Shown here piece after piece: positions 31,543 through 40,130 of a stretch of DNA of 64,000 nt. Under the pieces are notes generated by a model. That model saw only the letters and a program-made list of their open reading frames with translations, was not told the origin of the DNA and did not search any database. Within the stretch, counting starts at the first letter, position 1; each line of letters starts with the position of its first letter. The DNA lies in contig QQUN01000030.1 of assembly GCA_008501585.1 (NCBI GenBank), positions 28,316-92,315 on the forward strand, written 5' to 3'. The DNA comes from Pseudomonadota bacterium (GTDB lineage Bacteria > Pseudomonadota > Gammaproteobacteria > Burkholderiales > Rhodocyclaceae). The translations under genes were made by a program, and so were the position numbers.

Positions 31543-31866
31543 CTAGTTTGATTGGACATAGAAGTAACCTGCGTCGCTAGCCGGGACAGTACGCGGACCG
31601 CCAGGAAGCGTACCAACGAACTCAAGCGAGTAAACCGGAACGCCCTTCGGTGAATACCGGTGGATGAGACTAGCTCCGGCGGGCACAACCAATGAATGAG
31701 TGCCATCGGAGGCAGTGAAGGGCTCAATGGTGGTTACAGGCTCGTTTGCATAGGGAACCGAAAGCAAATCGACGTCGATGGCGAAGAGCTTGACTGCGCC
31801 GAGAAAGCCGACGACCGAGCCAGCAAGTGCCGATAGCGAGCCGATCAATAGCATGCGAAGTTCCAT
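31543..31866 (-). CDS. small protein with N-terminal membrane anchor in cassette A
   Basis: 107 residues. A hydrophobic N-terminus (about 5-30, MLLIGSLSALAGSVVGFLGAVKLF) is followed by a polar, beta-rich domain (TIEPFTASDGTHSLVVPAGASLIHRYSPKGVPVYSLEFVG). No family recognised; an exported, membrane-tethered protein is likely. It lies between a GTTAGCC core (31882-31876) upstream and attC A downstream, so it is a complete cassette. Confidence 0.7.
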   Translation of the reverse strand: MELRMLLIGSLSALAGSVVGFLGAVKLFAIDVDLLSVPYANEPVTTIEPFTASDGTHSLVVPAGASLIHRYSPKGVPVYSLEFVGTLPGGPRTVPASDAGYFYVQSN

Positions 31867-31875
31867 TTCGGTAGC

Positions 31876-31923
31876 GGCTAACTATAAGTAGACACCAAAT
31901 GGTGTCGTAAACGCTTACACGAC
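31876..31923 (-). repeat. boundary core site and palindromes at the array edge
   Basis: The minus strand has GTTAGCC (31882-31876), a core site that closes cassette A. Just outside are two palindromes: GACACC-AAAT-GGTGTC (31891-31906) and, overlapping it, GTCGTAAACGCTTACACGAC (31904-31923), whose GTAA-TTAC centre looks like a LacI-family operator. This could be an attI-like edge, a protein-binding site, or the end of another mobile piece. No integrase gene adjoins. Confidence 0.5.
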
Positions 31924-32293
31924 TGGCGCATATCCTGCCGCCCTCTGCCACGATGCCTTTGACATGTACAACCATCCTGTGTACACCACCAAATGTCCAA
32001 TAACGTCCCTCCCGCAGCTTTCTAACCCAGCCCCCGCTTGTCCACCTTGCCGAGAAATCACAAGACGGGGTATGACAACGCAGCACGTCCTGTGTTTGCT
32101 AGCGCATTTGGCACATCGATGGCATTCCAGAAGGATTGGATACGAATTTTCTCGAGATGACAAGTTGCTGCAGCACCCCCCGACGCAAAACGCACATCGC
32201 CTCTGGCACCACCGACCCTACTGTCCATTCAAGTCACCGCCGACGGCATTTTCAGATATCGTCCCGTCATCCTCCCCAATACCGGCCAGCACG
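31924..32293. other. gap between the cassette array and lepB
   Basis: 370 bases. Moderately AT-rich sequence with short open frames on both strands that have neither plausible starts nor recognisable content. I see no attC site, RNA gene or clear promoter. It probably holds the lepB promoter plus leftover accessory DNA. Confidence 0.5.
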
Positions 32294-33214
32294 ATGACGC
32301 CCAACCCTCCATACAAATGGCTTGCCGCCCTGCTCGGCTTTATCGCACCGCCGCTGGGCCTGCTGTACACCGGCAGCGCGCGCTGGGCGGTGGCCTATCT
32401 TGTGCTGACGCTGGTGGCCGTCGGGCTGGTCTGGGCGGGGATGGGGAGCGTCTACGTCGCGCTGGCGGGGCTGTTGCTCTCGCTGGCGGCAGCCGCCCAC
32501 GCCTGGCGGGTGGCGGTTCGCTGGGCGGCGGGGCGGTCGCGGGCGTGGTTCGGCCGCTGGTATGGCCTGCTGGGGGTGGCGGTGGCGGCGGGCCTGGCGT
32601 TGTTCGGCCTGCGAGCCTTCGTGGTCGAGCCGTTCTCGATGGCGGATACATCGATGTTGCCGGGCATTGCGCCGGGGTCGGTGCTGGTGGTCGACAAGTG
32701 GGGCTACGGCCATTACGGCAGCTTTGGCATCGAGGTGGCGCAGCGGCCGGTGTCGGCGCCGGTGCGCCATGGGGATGTGATCGTGTTCGCGTATCCGCCG
32801 GAGCCGCTGATCCGTTACGCGAAGCGGGTGGTGGGGCTGCCGGGGGACACGGTGGCCTACCGGCGAGGGCAGTTGCGCATCAACGGGCTGGCGGTGAAGC
32901 ACACGCCGGCGGCGGATTTCGTGGCGCCGGGCGACGAGGCGATGCAGCAGTTCGAAGAGCAGTTGTCGGGCGAGCGCTACCGGGTGCTGTATGCGCGCGA
33001 CGAGCGGCCGTTCTTCCAGGTCATCGAGGACTTTCCGCTGCGCGACAACTGCCGCATCGACCCTGAGGGCATCGCGTGCCAAGTGCCCGACGGGCACTAC
33101 TACGTGATGGGCGACAACCGCGACAACAGCAGCGACAGCCGCGCCTGGGGCTTTGTGCCGGCGCGCCACGTGGTGGGCCGGGTGTGGCGGGTGACGGCAC
33201 CGGCGGGCGAATGA
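32294..33214 (+). CDS. lepB: signal peptidase I (LepB family) with extra N-terminal membrane region
   Basis: 306-residue serine protease that removes signal peptides at the outer face of the inner membrane. The catalytic Ser120 lies in TSMLPG, the general-base Lys177 in RYAKRVVGLPGD, and the conserved box E is MGDNRDNSSDSR. Three or four hydrophobic helices precede the catalytic domain (residues 8-110), more than the usual two. The Ser motif (EPFSMADTSMLPGI) departs slightly from the common P-S-x-S-M. The start at 32294 gives a family-like N-terminus. A genome may carry another, housekeeping copy. Confidence 0.87.
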   Translation: MTPNPPYKWLAALLGFIAPPLGLLYTGSARWAVAYLVLTLVAVGLVWAGMGSVYVALAGLLLSLAAAAHAWRVAVRWAAGRSRAWFGRWYGLLGVAVAAGLALFGLRAFVVEPFSMADTSMLPGIAPGSVLVVDKWGYGHYGSFGIEVAQRPVSAPVRHGDVIVFAYPPEPLIRYAKRVVGLPGDTVAYRRGQLRINGLAVKHTPAADFVAPGDEAMQQFEEQLSGERYRVLYARDERPFFQVIEDFPLRDNCRIDPEGIACQVPDGHYYVMGDNRDNSSDSRAWGFVPARHVVGRVWRVTAPAGE

Positions 33215-33217
33215 AGA

Positions 33218-33239
33218 ACGGGCAGCCGAAGCTGCCCGT
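33218..33239. terminator. hairpin between lepB and the BCCT gene
   Basis: ACGGGCAGC and GCTGCCCGT form a perfect 9-base-pair stem with a CGAA loop, right after the lepB stop. The minus strand continues TTCTTCATT, so it can also end the convergent BCCT transcript. Confidence 0.75.
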
Positions 33240-33262
33240 CCGTGGATGCCCTCGCGCGAGGC

Positions 33263-35248
33263 TCAACGCACCAGATGCAGGAAGTGCATGTGCTTGTGGT
33301 ACTGGTCGATGATATCGCTGATCACGCCTTCCTTTGACCAGCCCATCACGTCGTAGTCCTGCCCGCCTTCGCGCAGGTGGATCTCGGCGCGGTAGTACTT
33401 CTGCTCTTCGGCCACCTCGCTCTCGGCCACGTCGGGGCTGAGGAAGGCGGGCTTGATGTGGGCGCGGGCGCGGATCTGGTAGAGGAAGTCGATCTCCTCG
33501 CCATGGGCCACGCTGAGCACCACATGGTCGGGGTCGGCGCTGCTCACCGTGGCGTCAATGCCCTTGAGCTTGAGTTCGGCCGCCACGTCGTCGCAGGCGG
33601 GCCGGCCGATCTGGGCGATGAAGCGCTGCACGACGTCGCGCGTGGGGTAATCGACGATGTTGTGCAGGCGGTCTTTCCACGAGCCGCTCACCACCGGCGG
33701 GCCGACCGGGGCCATGTTCATCTGCAGGCTCTCGCGCTTGTAGAGGTCGATGCGCAGCGCCTTGATGAGCCCGTAGGTGGCCACCAGCAACACCACGGCA
33801 AAGGGCAGGGCACTGGCGATGGTCATGGTCTGCAACGCACCGAGGCCGCCGGCGAGCAGCAGCACGATGGCCACCACGCCTTCGCCGCCGGCCCAGTAGA
33901 TGCGCTGCCACAGCGGGGTGTTGTCGTGGCCGCGCGAGCACAGCATGTCCACCACCATGGAGCCGGAGTCGGAGGAGGTCACGAAGAACACCACCACCAT
34001 CACCATGGCAAGCATGGACAGCACGCCCGAGAAGGGGAAGTTCTCCAGAAAGGCGAACAGCGCCAGCGCCACATCGGCCGACACCGCCTCGCCCAGCGCC
34101 GCCTGGCCCTGGTTGAGGATCAGCTCGATGGCCGAGTTGCCGAACACGGTCATCCACATCAACGTGAAGCCGGTGGGCACGAAGAGCACGCCCATGGCGA
34201 ACTCGCGGATGGTGCGCCCGCGCGAGACACGGGCGATGAACAGGCCCACGAAGGGCGCCCACGACATCCACCAACCCCAGTAGAGGATGGTCCAGCCGCC
34301 GATCCAGTCGGTCTTCTGGTAGGCAAAGAGGTTGAAGGTGTTGCTGACAATGTCGGCCGCGTAGGCACCGGTGTTCTGCACAAAGGCCTGCAGCAGGAAC
34401 ACCGTGGGGCCGAGCACCAGCATGACGATGAGCAGAATCACCGCCAGACCCATGTTCAGCTCGGAGAGGATCTTGATCCCCTTGTCGAGGCCGGTGGCCA
34501 CCGACAGCATGGCCAGCCCGGTCACGCCGATGATGAGCACGATCTGGGTGGTGGTGCCCACGGGGATGTCGAACAGGTGGTTGAGGCCGGCATTGACCTG
34601 CATGACCCCGTAGCCCAGCGAGGTGGCCACGCCGAACACCGTGCCGATAACGGCAAAAATATCCACCGCATGGCCGATGGGGCCATAGATGCGCTCGCCA
34701 ATGAGCGGGTACAGCGCCGAGCGCAGGGTCAGCGGCAGGCCGTGGCGGTAGCTGAAAAAGGCCAGGATCAGCGCCACGATGGCGTAGATCGCCCAGGCGT
34801 GCAGCCCCCAGTGGAAGAAGGTGATCTTCATCGCCGCGCGCGCGGCCTCCACCGTGGCCGCCTCGCCCACGGGCGGCGAGAGGAAGTGCATCACCGGCTC
34901 GGCCACGCCGAAGAACATCAGGCCGATACCCATGCCAGCCGAGAACAGCATGGCAAACCAGGTGACGTTGCTGTAGTCGGGCGTGGAATGGTCGGGCCCG
35001 AGCTTGATCTCGCCATAGCGCGACAGGCCCAGAAAGCTCACCGTGATGAGGATGATCGCCACGGTCAGCACATAGAACCAGCTGCCATTGGCCACGATGG
35101 CCGCCTGCATGGCCTTGAAGCTGTCGTTGGCCACCTCGGGCGCCACGGCGGCAAAGGCCACCAGCGCAATGATGAGCACCGACGCCGGGTAGAACACCGG
35201 CGCATGAAAGCCGGCCTTGGCCGGCGGCGGGGTTTGGGGTGAATTCAT
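33263..35248 (-). CDS. betT: BCCT family transporter, BetT-type (choline/betaine)
   Basis: 661-residue inner-membrane transporter with about 12 helices. The BCCT signature GWTILYWGWWMSWAPFVGLFIARVS is intact. A long C-terminal cytosolic region from about residue 500 (DYDVMGWSKEGVISDIIDQYHKHMH near the end) matches BetT-like proteins, in which it senses osmotic stress. The expected job is proton- or sodium-driven choline or betaine uptake for osmoprotection. Start chosen at 35248 (MNSPQTPPPAKAG). No bet dehydrogenase genes are nearby, so the substrate may be betaine itself. Confidence 0.85.
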   Translation of the reverse strand: MNSPQTPPPAKAGFHAPVFYPASVLIIALVAFAAVAPEVANDSFKAMQAAIVANGSWFYVLTVAIILITVSFLGLSRYGEIKLGPDHSTPDYSNVTWFAMLFSAGMGIGLMFFGVAEPVMHFLSPPVGEAATVEAARAAMKITFFHWGLHAWAIYAIVALILAFFSYRHGLPLTLRSALYPLIGERIYGPIGHAVDIFAVIGTVFGVATSLGYGVMQVNAGLNHLFDIPVGTTTQIVLIIGVTGLAMLSVATGLDKGIKILSELNMGLAVILLIVMLVLGPTVFLLQAFVQNTGAYAADIVSNTFNLFAYQKTDWIGGWTILYWGWWMSWAPFVGLFIARVSRGRTIREFAMGVLFVPTGFTLMWMTVFGNSAIELILNQGQAALGEAVSADVALALFAFLENFPFSGVLSMLAMVMVVVFFVTSSDSGSMVVDMLCSRGHDNTPLWQRIYWAGGEGVVAIVLLLAGGLGALQTMTIASALPFAVVLLVATYGLIKALRIDLYKRESLQMNMAPVGPPVVSGSWKDRLHNIVDYPTRDVVQRFIAQIGRPACDDVAAELKLKGIDATVSSADPDHVVLSVAHGEEIDFLYQIRARAHIKPAFLSPDVAESEVAEEQKYYRAEIHLREGGQDYDVMGWSKEGVISDIIDQYHKHMHFLHLVR

Positions 35249-35358
35249 TTTATTGTCATTTCCTGTTGCTCGGTCGGCCCGCCGGTGCTGCATGTCGGCG
35301 GGTTGCGTTGCTGTGTTTTAGCATACGCCCCACCCCCGCCGTCCACCCGGAACCCCAC

Positions 35359-35874
35359 ATGCGTGCCTTGCCCTGCTTTCTCTACGACGCCTTTGCCGAG
35401 CGCCGCTTCGGCGGCAATGTGGCCGGCGTGGCGCTGCTCGACGCCCCCCTGGCCGGCACGCTGCACCTGTCGCCCGCCCTGCGGCGGTTGGCGTGATAGC
35501 TCGGCAGCAGTCATGCGGGGCGTGGATTCGTAGGGTGGGCAGCTCGCTGCCCACCACGCATCGCTTGCACGGGGGATTGCTGGTGGGCAGCGAGCTGCCC
35601 ACCCTACGGGCTACTGCGCGACCTGTGCCACGGCGTGGGCAATCCGGAGGAGTCGGCCTCGGGCACCACCAACGGCGCGCTGGCCAGTTTCCTGTTCCAC
35701 CGCGGCGTGCTGACGGCGGCGGACGGCACGGCCACGCTGCAGGCCACGCAAGGGCGCGACATGGGTCGCCCGGCGAACATCACCACACGGCTGGGCATTG
35801 TCAGCGGCGCGATATCGCACGTGGCGGTGGGCGGCTCGGCGGTGCGCACGCTGGCCGGCACGCTGTACCTGTAA
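35359..35874 (+). pseudogene. broken PhzF-family gene
   Basis: The N-terminal 45 codons (MRALPCFLYDAFAERRFGGNVAGVALLDAPL) match the start of PhzF-type isomerases and end at a stop at 35496. After 33 bases and an inserted palindromic repeat (35530-35607), the C-terminal part resumes (NPEESASGTTNGALASFLFHRG, then GGSAVRTLAGTLYL), matching the NPxxDPxxGS-like end of the family. About 130 central residues are missing. The two remaining pieces are not joined by an open frame, so no functional enzyme is expected. Confidence 0.8.
35530..35607. repeat. R2 palindromic repeat inside the phzF remnant
   Basis: A 78-base element with perfect 27-base terminal inverted repeats beginning GTAGGGTGGGCAGCTCG. 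Each arm is itself palindromic (GGTGGGCAGC with GCTGCCCACC). A second member lies at 58806-58885. It looks like a REP/MITE-type non-coding repeat and sits where the phzF gene lost its middle. Confidence 0.85.
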
Positions 35875-35899
35875 CCGACCGCAGCGACACGGACGCGCC

Positions 35900-36463
35900 C
35901 TACTGGATGGTCAGCGTCCCAAACCAGCGGGCCTCGGGCGCCATCTCGCTACGCTCGGCGGGGCCGTAGGGCGGTATGCCGGCATCGACCGGCGGTGCGC
36001 CGATCTGGTTGAGATCCACCGCCTGCGGCCGACCCACCAGGCCCGCGTCGGTCGGCGTCAGCCGGTAGTACACGCCGTTCCACAGCTTGGCGCCGAACTC
36101 GCTGGGCAGCTTGTAGAAGAACAGCAGCGCATGCTCCAGCCAGGCCAGATCATCGCCCGTCACGCTCGCCGGGTTGGGGTAGGGATAGGGCACATGGCAG
36201 AACACCTCGTCCGGCGTCGGCAGGCATTTGAACTCCTTCATCGACAGGAAGAAGTCCTGGAACTTGTCGGTGTCGAGTTTTACGGCCACGCCGGTGCGCG
36301 CACCCTGCGGGGTGAAGGTGACGGTGCCGATGCGCACCTGGCTGCCGTCGCGGCCATGCAGCATGATCGTCTGTGTGCCGCGCATCTCCCAGGCGGTGGC
36401 CGGCCCGGCAACGCCGAGGCTGACGGCCAGCAGCAGGGCGGTCAATGGCTTAGACAAACGCAT
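35900..36463 (-). CDS. exported protein of unknown function
   Basis: 187 residues with a signal peptide (1-25, MRLSKPLTALLLAVSLGVAGPATAW). The mature part has beta-type stretches (GTQTIMLHGRDGSQVRIGTVTFTPQG), FFLSMKEFKCLPTPDEVFCHVPYPYPNP with two cysteines that could form a disulfide, and a C-terminal RWFGTLTIQ. No family recognised. Start at 36463 is preceded by AAGGAG. It is probably periplasmic and monocistronic. Confidence 0.78.
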   Translation of the reverse strand: MRLSKPLTALLLAVSLGVAGPATAWEMRGTQTIMLHGRDGSQVRIGTVTFTPQGARTGVAVKLDTDKFQDFFLSMKEFKCLPTPDEVFCHVPYPYPNPASVTGDDLAWLEHALLFFYKLPSEFGAKLWNGVYYRLTPTDAGLVGRPQAVDLNQIGAPPVDAGIPPYGPAERSEMAPEARWFGTLTIQ

Positions 36464-36594
36464 GGCAACTCCTTGGGGCATGCCCCGGGCTGATCAGCGG
36501 TCCGGGCAATCGAAGCCGCCGCTTACACCATGGCAACCTGCGCTGTCGTGGTCAAGCGAGATAGTCCGGATTCGGCCGGCGTGTAGCGTCCCGC

Positions 36595-37002
36595 TCAGTG
36601 CTCCGTGCCGGCGTAGATCCACATCGGCTCGGTACTACCGGCGCGCACGAAACCCATGGCCTGGTAGAAGGGCACGGCGGCGCCATCGGCCGTGAGCATC
36701 TGCTGGTGAAACCCGGCGTAGCGCTTGAGCAACACGGCCATCATCTGGCGCCCGATGCCCTGGCGCTGGAACTCTGGATGCACCAGGAGGTGCGGAAAAT
36801 AAACCACGAGGTGCCCGTCCGATATCGCATTGCCCAGCCCCACCAGCCGCTGGCCGCAGCGCGCGGTGACCAGGCTGTGCGAGCCGCGCAGGGCCGCCAG
36901 CAGCGCGGCCGGCTTGTCGGCCGCCGACCACTTGTTGGCCCGGTACAGGGCCAGCACCTCTTCGCTGGTGATGGGGCGGTTGAGGGCGATATCGACGCTC
37001 AT
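36595..37002 (-). CDS. GNAT-family N-acetyltransferase
   Basis: 135-residue acetyl-CoA-dependent acetyltransferase. The acetyl-CoA-binding motif is HPEFQRQGIGRQMMAVLLKRY (about residues 75-95), preceded by VVYFPHLLVHP, and followed by ADGAAVPFYQAMGFVRA. The substrate is unknown. Start at 37002 (MSVDIALNRPITSEEV) fits the family length. It lies 19 bases after the UspA gene and may be the last gene of the ATPase-antiporter operon. Confidence 0.85.
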   Translation of the reverse strand: MSVDIALNRPITSEEVLALYRANKWSAADKPAALLAALRGSHSLVTARCGQRLVGLGNAISDGHLVVYFPHLLVHPEFQRQGIGRQMMAVLLKRYAGFHQQMLTADGAAVPFYQAMGFVRAGSTEPMWIYAGTEH

Positions 37003-37021
37003 GACGGCGACCTCCGCGGAC

Positions 37022-37909
37022 TCAACGATAGGCCGCCAGCACGTCGCAGCGCGCATGCGCCAGCACATGCTTGGTGACGCTGCCCAGCAGCAGCTCTTCG
37101 GTCATGTCGGTGCCGTGCTTGCCGAGCACGATCAGGTCGGCGCCGAGCTCTTCTTCCTGTTCCAGCACCCGCAAGGCCGTCGCGCCATGGATGACCACGG
37201 TGCGCCAGGCGCTGCCCGACAGCCCGGCATCGGCCGCGAACTGCTGCAGCCGGGTGACCGCCTCGTGACGCGCCTTGATGCGCTGGCCGAGGATCACGTC
37301 TTCCTCGACGAAGGCGAGGCGCAGCTTGCCTTCGTAGGGCAGCTCGAAGGCATGCATCAGGGTCAGCTCGGCCTGGGGCGCAACGGCGCGGGCCAGGCGC
37401 ACGGCGCCGGCGGACCAGGGCGAGAAGTCGACCGGCACCAGCACTTTCCGGTAGTGCTCGTGGGGCGGCTGCTTGACCGCCAGGATCGGCCGGCGAACCT
37501 TGCGCAGCAGGCGTTCGGCCGTGGCGCCGAGCAGCCACTGGCGCATGAAGTCGGTCCCCCGCGCACCGAGCACCAGCAGGCCGGCATCGAGGCGATCGGC
37601 CTGGGCGGCGATGGTCTCGAGCACCGCGCCTTCTTCCAGGTGCAGCCCGGCGGTGACGCCGAGCGGCTCGCCGATCTCGGTGGCCAGCTGGCTGAGCGCC
37701 TCGCGGGCCAGATCGCGAATCCGTTGCGACAAGGCCGCATCCTGGTCGACAAAGACCGCCTGCAGTTCGTCGAGCGCGGTCTTTTCCAGCACATGCAGCA
37801 GTTCGAGCCGGGCGCCGGTTTCACTCGCCAGCAGCGCCGCGCGCTGTGCGGCATGGCGGGCCGGCGCCGAGAGGTCGGTGGTGGCGAGGACGGTATGCAG
37901 GCGGGTCAT
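37022..37909 (-). CDS. tandem universal stress protein (two UspA domains)
   Basis: 295-residue cytosolic protein with two UspA domains (1-147 and 150-295). The second has the ATP-binding pattern G-2x-G-9x-G-S intact (GKHGTDMTEELLLGS); the first has GARGTDFMRQWLLGA, with Ala in place of Ser/Thr. UspA tandems help survival under stress, often through nucleotide binding. The ATG overlaps the antiporter stop by four bases, so this Usp may regulate the antiporter or share its stress signal. Confidence 0.9.
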   Translation of the reverse strand: MTRLHTVLATTDLSAPARHAAQRAALLASETGARLELLHVLEKTALDELQAVFVDQDAALSQRIRDLAREALSQLATEIGEPLGVTAGLHLEEGAVLETIAAQADRLDAGLLVLGARGTDFMRQWLLGATAERLLRKVRRPILAVKQPPHEHYRKVLVPVDFSPWSAGAVRLARAVAPQAELTLMHAFELPYEGKLRLAFVEEDVILGQRIKARHEAVTRLQQFAADAGLSGSAWRTVVIHGATALRVLEQEEELGADLIVLGKHGTDMTEELLLGSVTKHVLAHARCDVLAAYR

Positions 37910-39564
37910 TGAGGTGCCTCCTGGGGAACGAGCGCGTCGACCATGAGCTGGGCGGTGTGGTCGGCCGAGTCGAGGAACGGGTTGATGATCCGGCTTGCGC
38001 CGGCCGCATGCAATGCCTGGCGATGCACTTCGTTGCCCACCACGGCGGCAACCACGCCCGGCACCGCCATCGCCTTGAGGGCATGCAGCAGGCCGCGGTT
38101 GGACTCCCAGGTGGGCAAGGTGGTGACGACCCATTCGGCCGTCGCCACCGGCAGCGTATCGACAAACGCCGGATCCTCGCCGTCACCGAAGCGCACGCTG
38201 AAGCCCCGCCGGCGCAGGCGGCGCACGGTTTCGGGGTCGAAATCCACCCCCAGCGCCGACACCCCGCGGCGGTGCAGCTGCGCCAGCAGGTGTTCACCGT
38301 AGCGCCCCAGCCCGAAGATCACCACCCGCGGCGGCCCCTCCGGCTGGCGCTGGCGCTCGACCGCCAGCTCGCGATGCGGCCGGCGCCGCTCGAACCAGCC
38401 CAGCCACGGCCCGAGCCGTTCGAACAAGGGCTGCGAGTACAGGATCATGTAGGTCGACAGCGCGATGGTGACGATGCCCACCAGGGTGGTCAGGCCCAGC
38501 GCATCGCGGCCCACATGGCCAAGCGTGATGCCCATGGCGACAAAGATGATCGAGAACTCGCTGATCTGCGCCACGGTCAGCCCGGCCATGAAGCCGGTGC
38601 GCTTGCGGTAGCCCATGAAGCCCATGATGGCCATCACGATCAGCGGGTTGCCGATCAGCACGAAAGCCGACAACACCAGCGCCGGCCAAAGCTCGCCGCC
38701 GAGGGCGGAGAAATCCAGCTTGGCGCCGAGGTCGATGAAGAAGAACAGCAGCAGGAAGTCGCGGATGCCGGTCAGGCGCGCGCCGATGGCGTCGCGAAAC
38801 GGCGTCGAGGCCAGGGAGAAGCCGGCCAGGAAGGCACCCGCCTCCTTCGAGAAGCCGGCCCACTCGCCAAAGGCCGCCAGCGCCGTGCCCCAGGCAATGG
38901 CGAAGATCAGCAACAGCTCCTGCGACTTGGCCATGGTGCGCATCAGCGGCGGCAGCACATAGCGCATCAGCACATAGAGCAGGGCGGCCGCCACCAGCAC
39001 GCGGCCGAGGATGGAGCCGGCCACCACCCACCAGACGGCTTCGCCCTCGCCGGTGGCGCGCAGCGCGCTCATGGCCATCATGGCCAGCACCACGGCAATG
39101 TCCTGCACGATCAGGAAACCCACCGCGATGCGCCCGTGCAGCGAGTCGAGCTCGCGTTTGTCCGACAGCAGCTTGATGATGATGATGGTGCTCGAGAAGG
39201 TCAGCGCCACCGCCACGTACAGCGCGGTGAGCCAGTCGCGCCCCATGGCCAGGATCAGCACGAAGCCGATGGCGATGGTGAAGGCCAGCTGCCCCAGCCC
39301 GGTGGCCAGCGCCACCGGCCCGATGTGGCGCACATGCTGCAGATCGAGCTTGAGGCCGACCAGAAACAGCAGCACCGCCACGCCGATCTGCGCCAGCAGG
39401 TCGATCTGGTCATGCGACTTGACCAACGCCAGCCCCGCCGGGCCCACCGCGATGCCGACCACGATGTAGGCGATCAGCACCGGCTGGCGCAGGCGCACCG
39501 CCACCGCGCCCACGGCCGCGGCAATCAACAGCAGCAAGGACAGCTCGGCAAAGGGCTCGTGCAT
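37906..39564 (-). CDS. CPA2-type cation:proton antiporter (KefB/RosB-like)
   Basis: 552-residue membrane protein. About 12 helices cover residues 5-375 with the family segments GIAVGPAGL, VGLKLDLQHVR and GAFLAGFSLASTPFRDAI. A C-terminal TrkA-N (Rossmann) domain starts at PPRVVIFGLGRYGEHLLAQL with the GxGxxG nucleotide motif, then VDFDPETVRRL. It probably exports potassium or sodium in exchange for protons under nucleotide control. There is no glutathione-binding extension that would mark KefC strictly. The start at 39564 lies two bases after the DUF2062 stop. Confidence 0.88.
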   Translation of the reverse strand: MHEPFAELSLLLLIAAAVGAVAVRLRQPVLIAYIVVGIAVGPAGLALVKSHDQIDLLAQIGVAVLLFLVGLKLDLQHVRHIGPVALATGLGQLAFTIAIGFVLILAMGRDWLTALYVAVALTFSSTIIIIKLLSDKRELDSLHGRIAVGFLIVQDIAVVLAMMAMSALRATGEGEAVWWVVAGSILGRVLVAAALLYVLMRYVLPPLMRTMAKSQELLLIFAIAWGTALAAFGEWAGFSKEAGAFLAGFSLASTPFRDAIGARLTGIRDFLLLFFFIDLGAKLDFSALGGELWPALVLSAFVLIGNPLIVMAIMGFMGYRKRTGFMAGLTVAQISEFSIIFVAMGITLGHVGRDALGLTTLVGIVTIALSTYMILYSQPLFERLGPWLGWFERRRPHRELAVERQRQPEGPPRVVIFGLGRYGEHLLAQLHRRGVSALGVDFDPETVRRLRRRGFSVRFGDGEDPAFVDTLPVATAEWVVTTLPTWESNRGLLHALKAMAVPGVVAAVVGNEVHRQALHAAGASRIINPFLDSADHTAQLMVDALVPQEAPQ

Positions 39565-39566
39565 GC

Positions 39567-40130
39567 TTACTCGCTCCGACGGGTTTTGCTGCGCCAGCGA
39601 TGGCGCGCGCCGATGCGCCGCCGCGCCAGGGTGCGCCAGCGCCACACCAGTGTGATGACGAGGTAGGTGCTCAGCCCGATCAGCGAGGCGAGGATGGCCA
39701 GGCCGATCATCAGCGGCTTGCCCATCGCCTGCAGGCGCTGCCAGATGCCGTCGTCGGCATGGATGTCTCGCGCTGTGGCCGGGTCGGCGGCATGGGCCGG
39801 CAGGCGTTCGCCGGTGACCCAGGTGCCCAGCCGGTAGGCGGCAAAGTACACCGGGCCGAAGGTGATCGGGTTGGTCACCAGCGTGCTGGCCGCCGCCGCC
39901 GGCACATTGGCCCGCAGCACCACGGCGGCGCCGACCGACAGCGGAATCTGCGCAATCGGGATGAGCAGGCCGAAAAACACCCCCAGCGCCACGCCCAGCG
40001 CCACCCCGCGCCGCGACCAGTGCCACAGCCGCGTATGGCCGAGCCAGGGCGCCAGCCAGCCCAGCCAGCGGTTGGCCTGGATCTGCTCACGCGTGGGTAC
40101 CTTGGCGCGCAAGCGCCGGAAAAACCCCAT
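39567..40130 (-). CDS. DUF2062 domain protein
   Basis: 187-residue membrane protein of the DUF2062 family (SRRGVALGVALGVFFGLLIPIAQIPLSVGAAVVLRANVPAAAASTLVTNPITFGPVYFAAYRLG), with about four hydrophobic segments and a basic C-terminus. Function is not known; members often neighbour transporters or glycosyltransferases. It starts directly after the ATPase stop codon and runs into the antiporter, so the three are likely one transcript. Confidence 0.9.
   Translation of the reverse strand: MGFFRRLRAKVPTREQIQANRWLGWLAPWLGHTRLWHWSRRGVALGVALGVFFGLLIPIAQIPLSVGAAVVLRANVPAAAASTLVTNPITFGPVYFAAYRLGTWVTGERLPAHAADPATARDIHADDGIWQRLQAMGKPLMIGLAILASLIGLSTYLVITLVWRWRTLARRRIGARHRWRSKTRRSE

Noticed and set aside
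31915..32163. Minus-strand open frame of 82 codons near the cassette array
   Set aside because: Unusual composition, no ribosome-binding site, no hydrophobic or family pattern; it also lies outside the attC-delimited cassettes.
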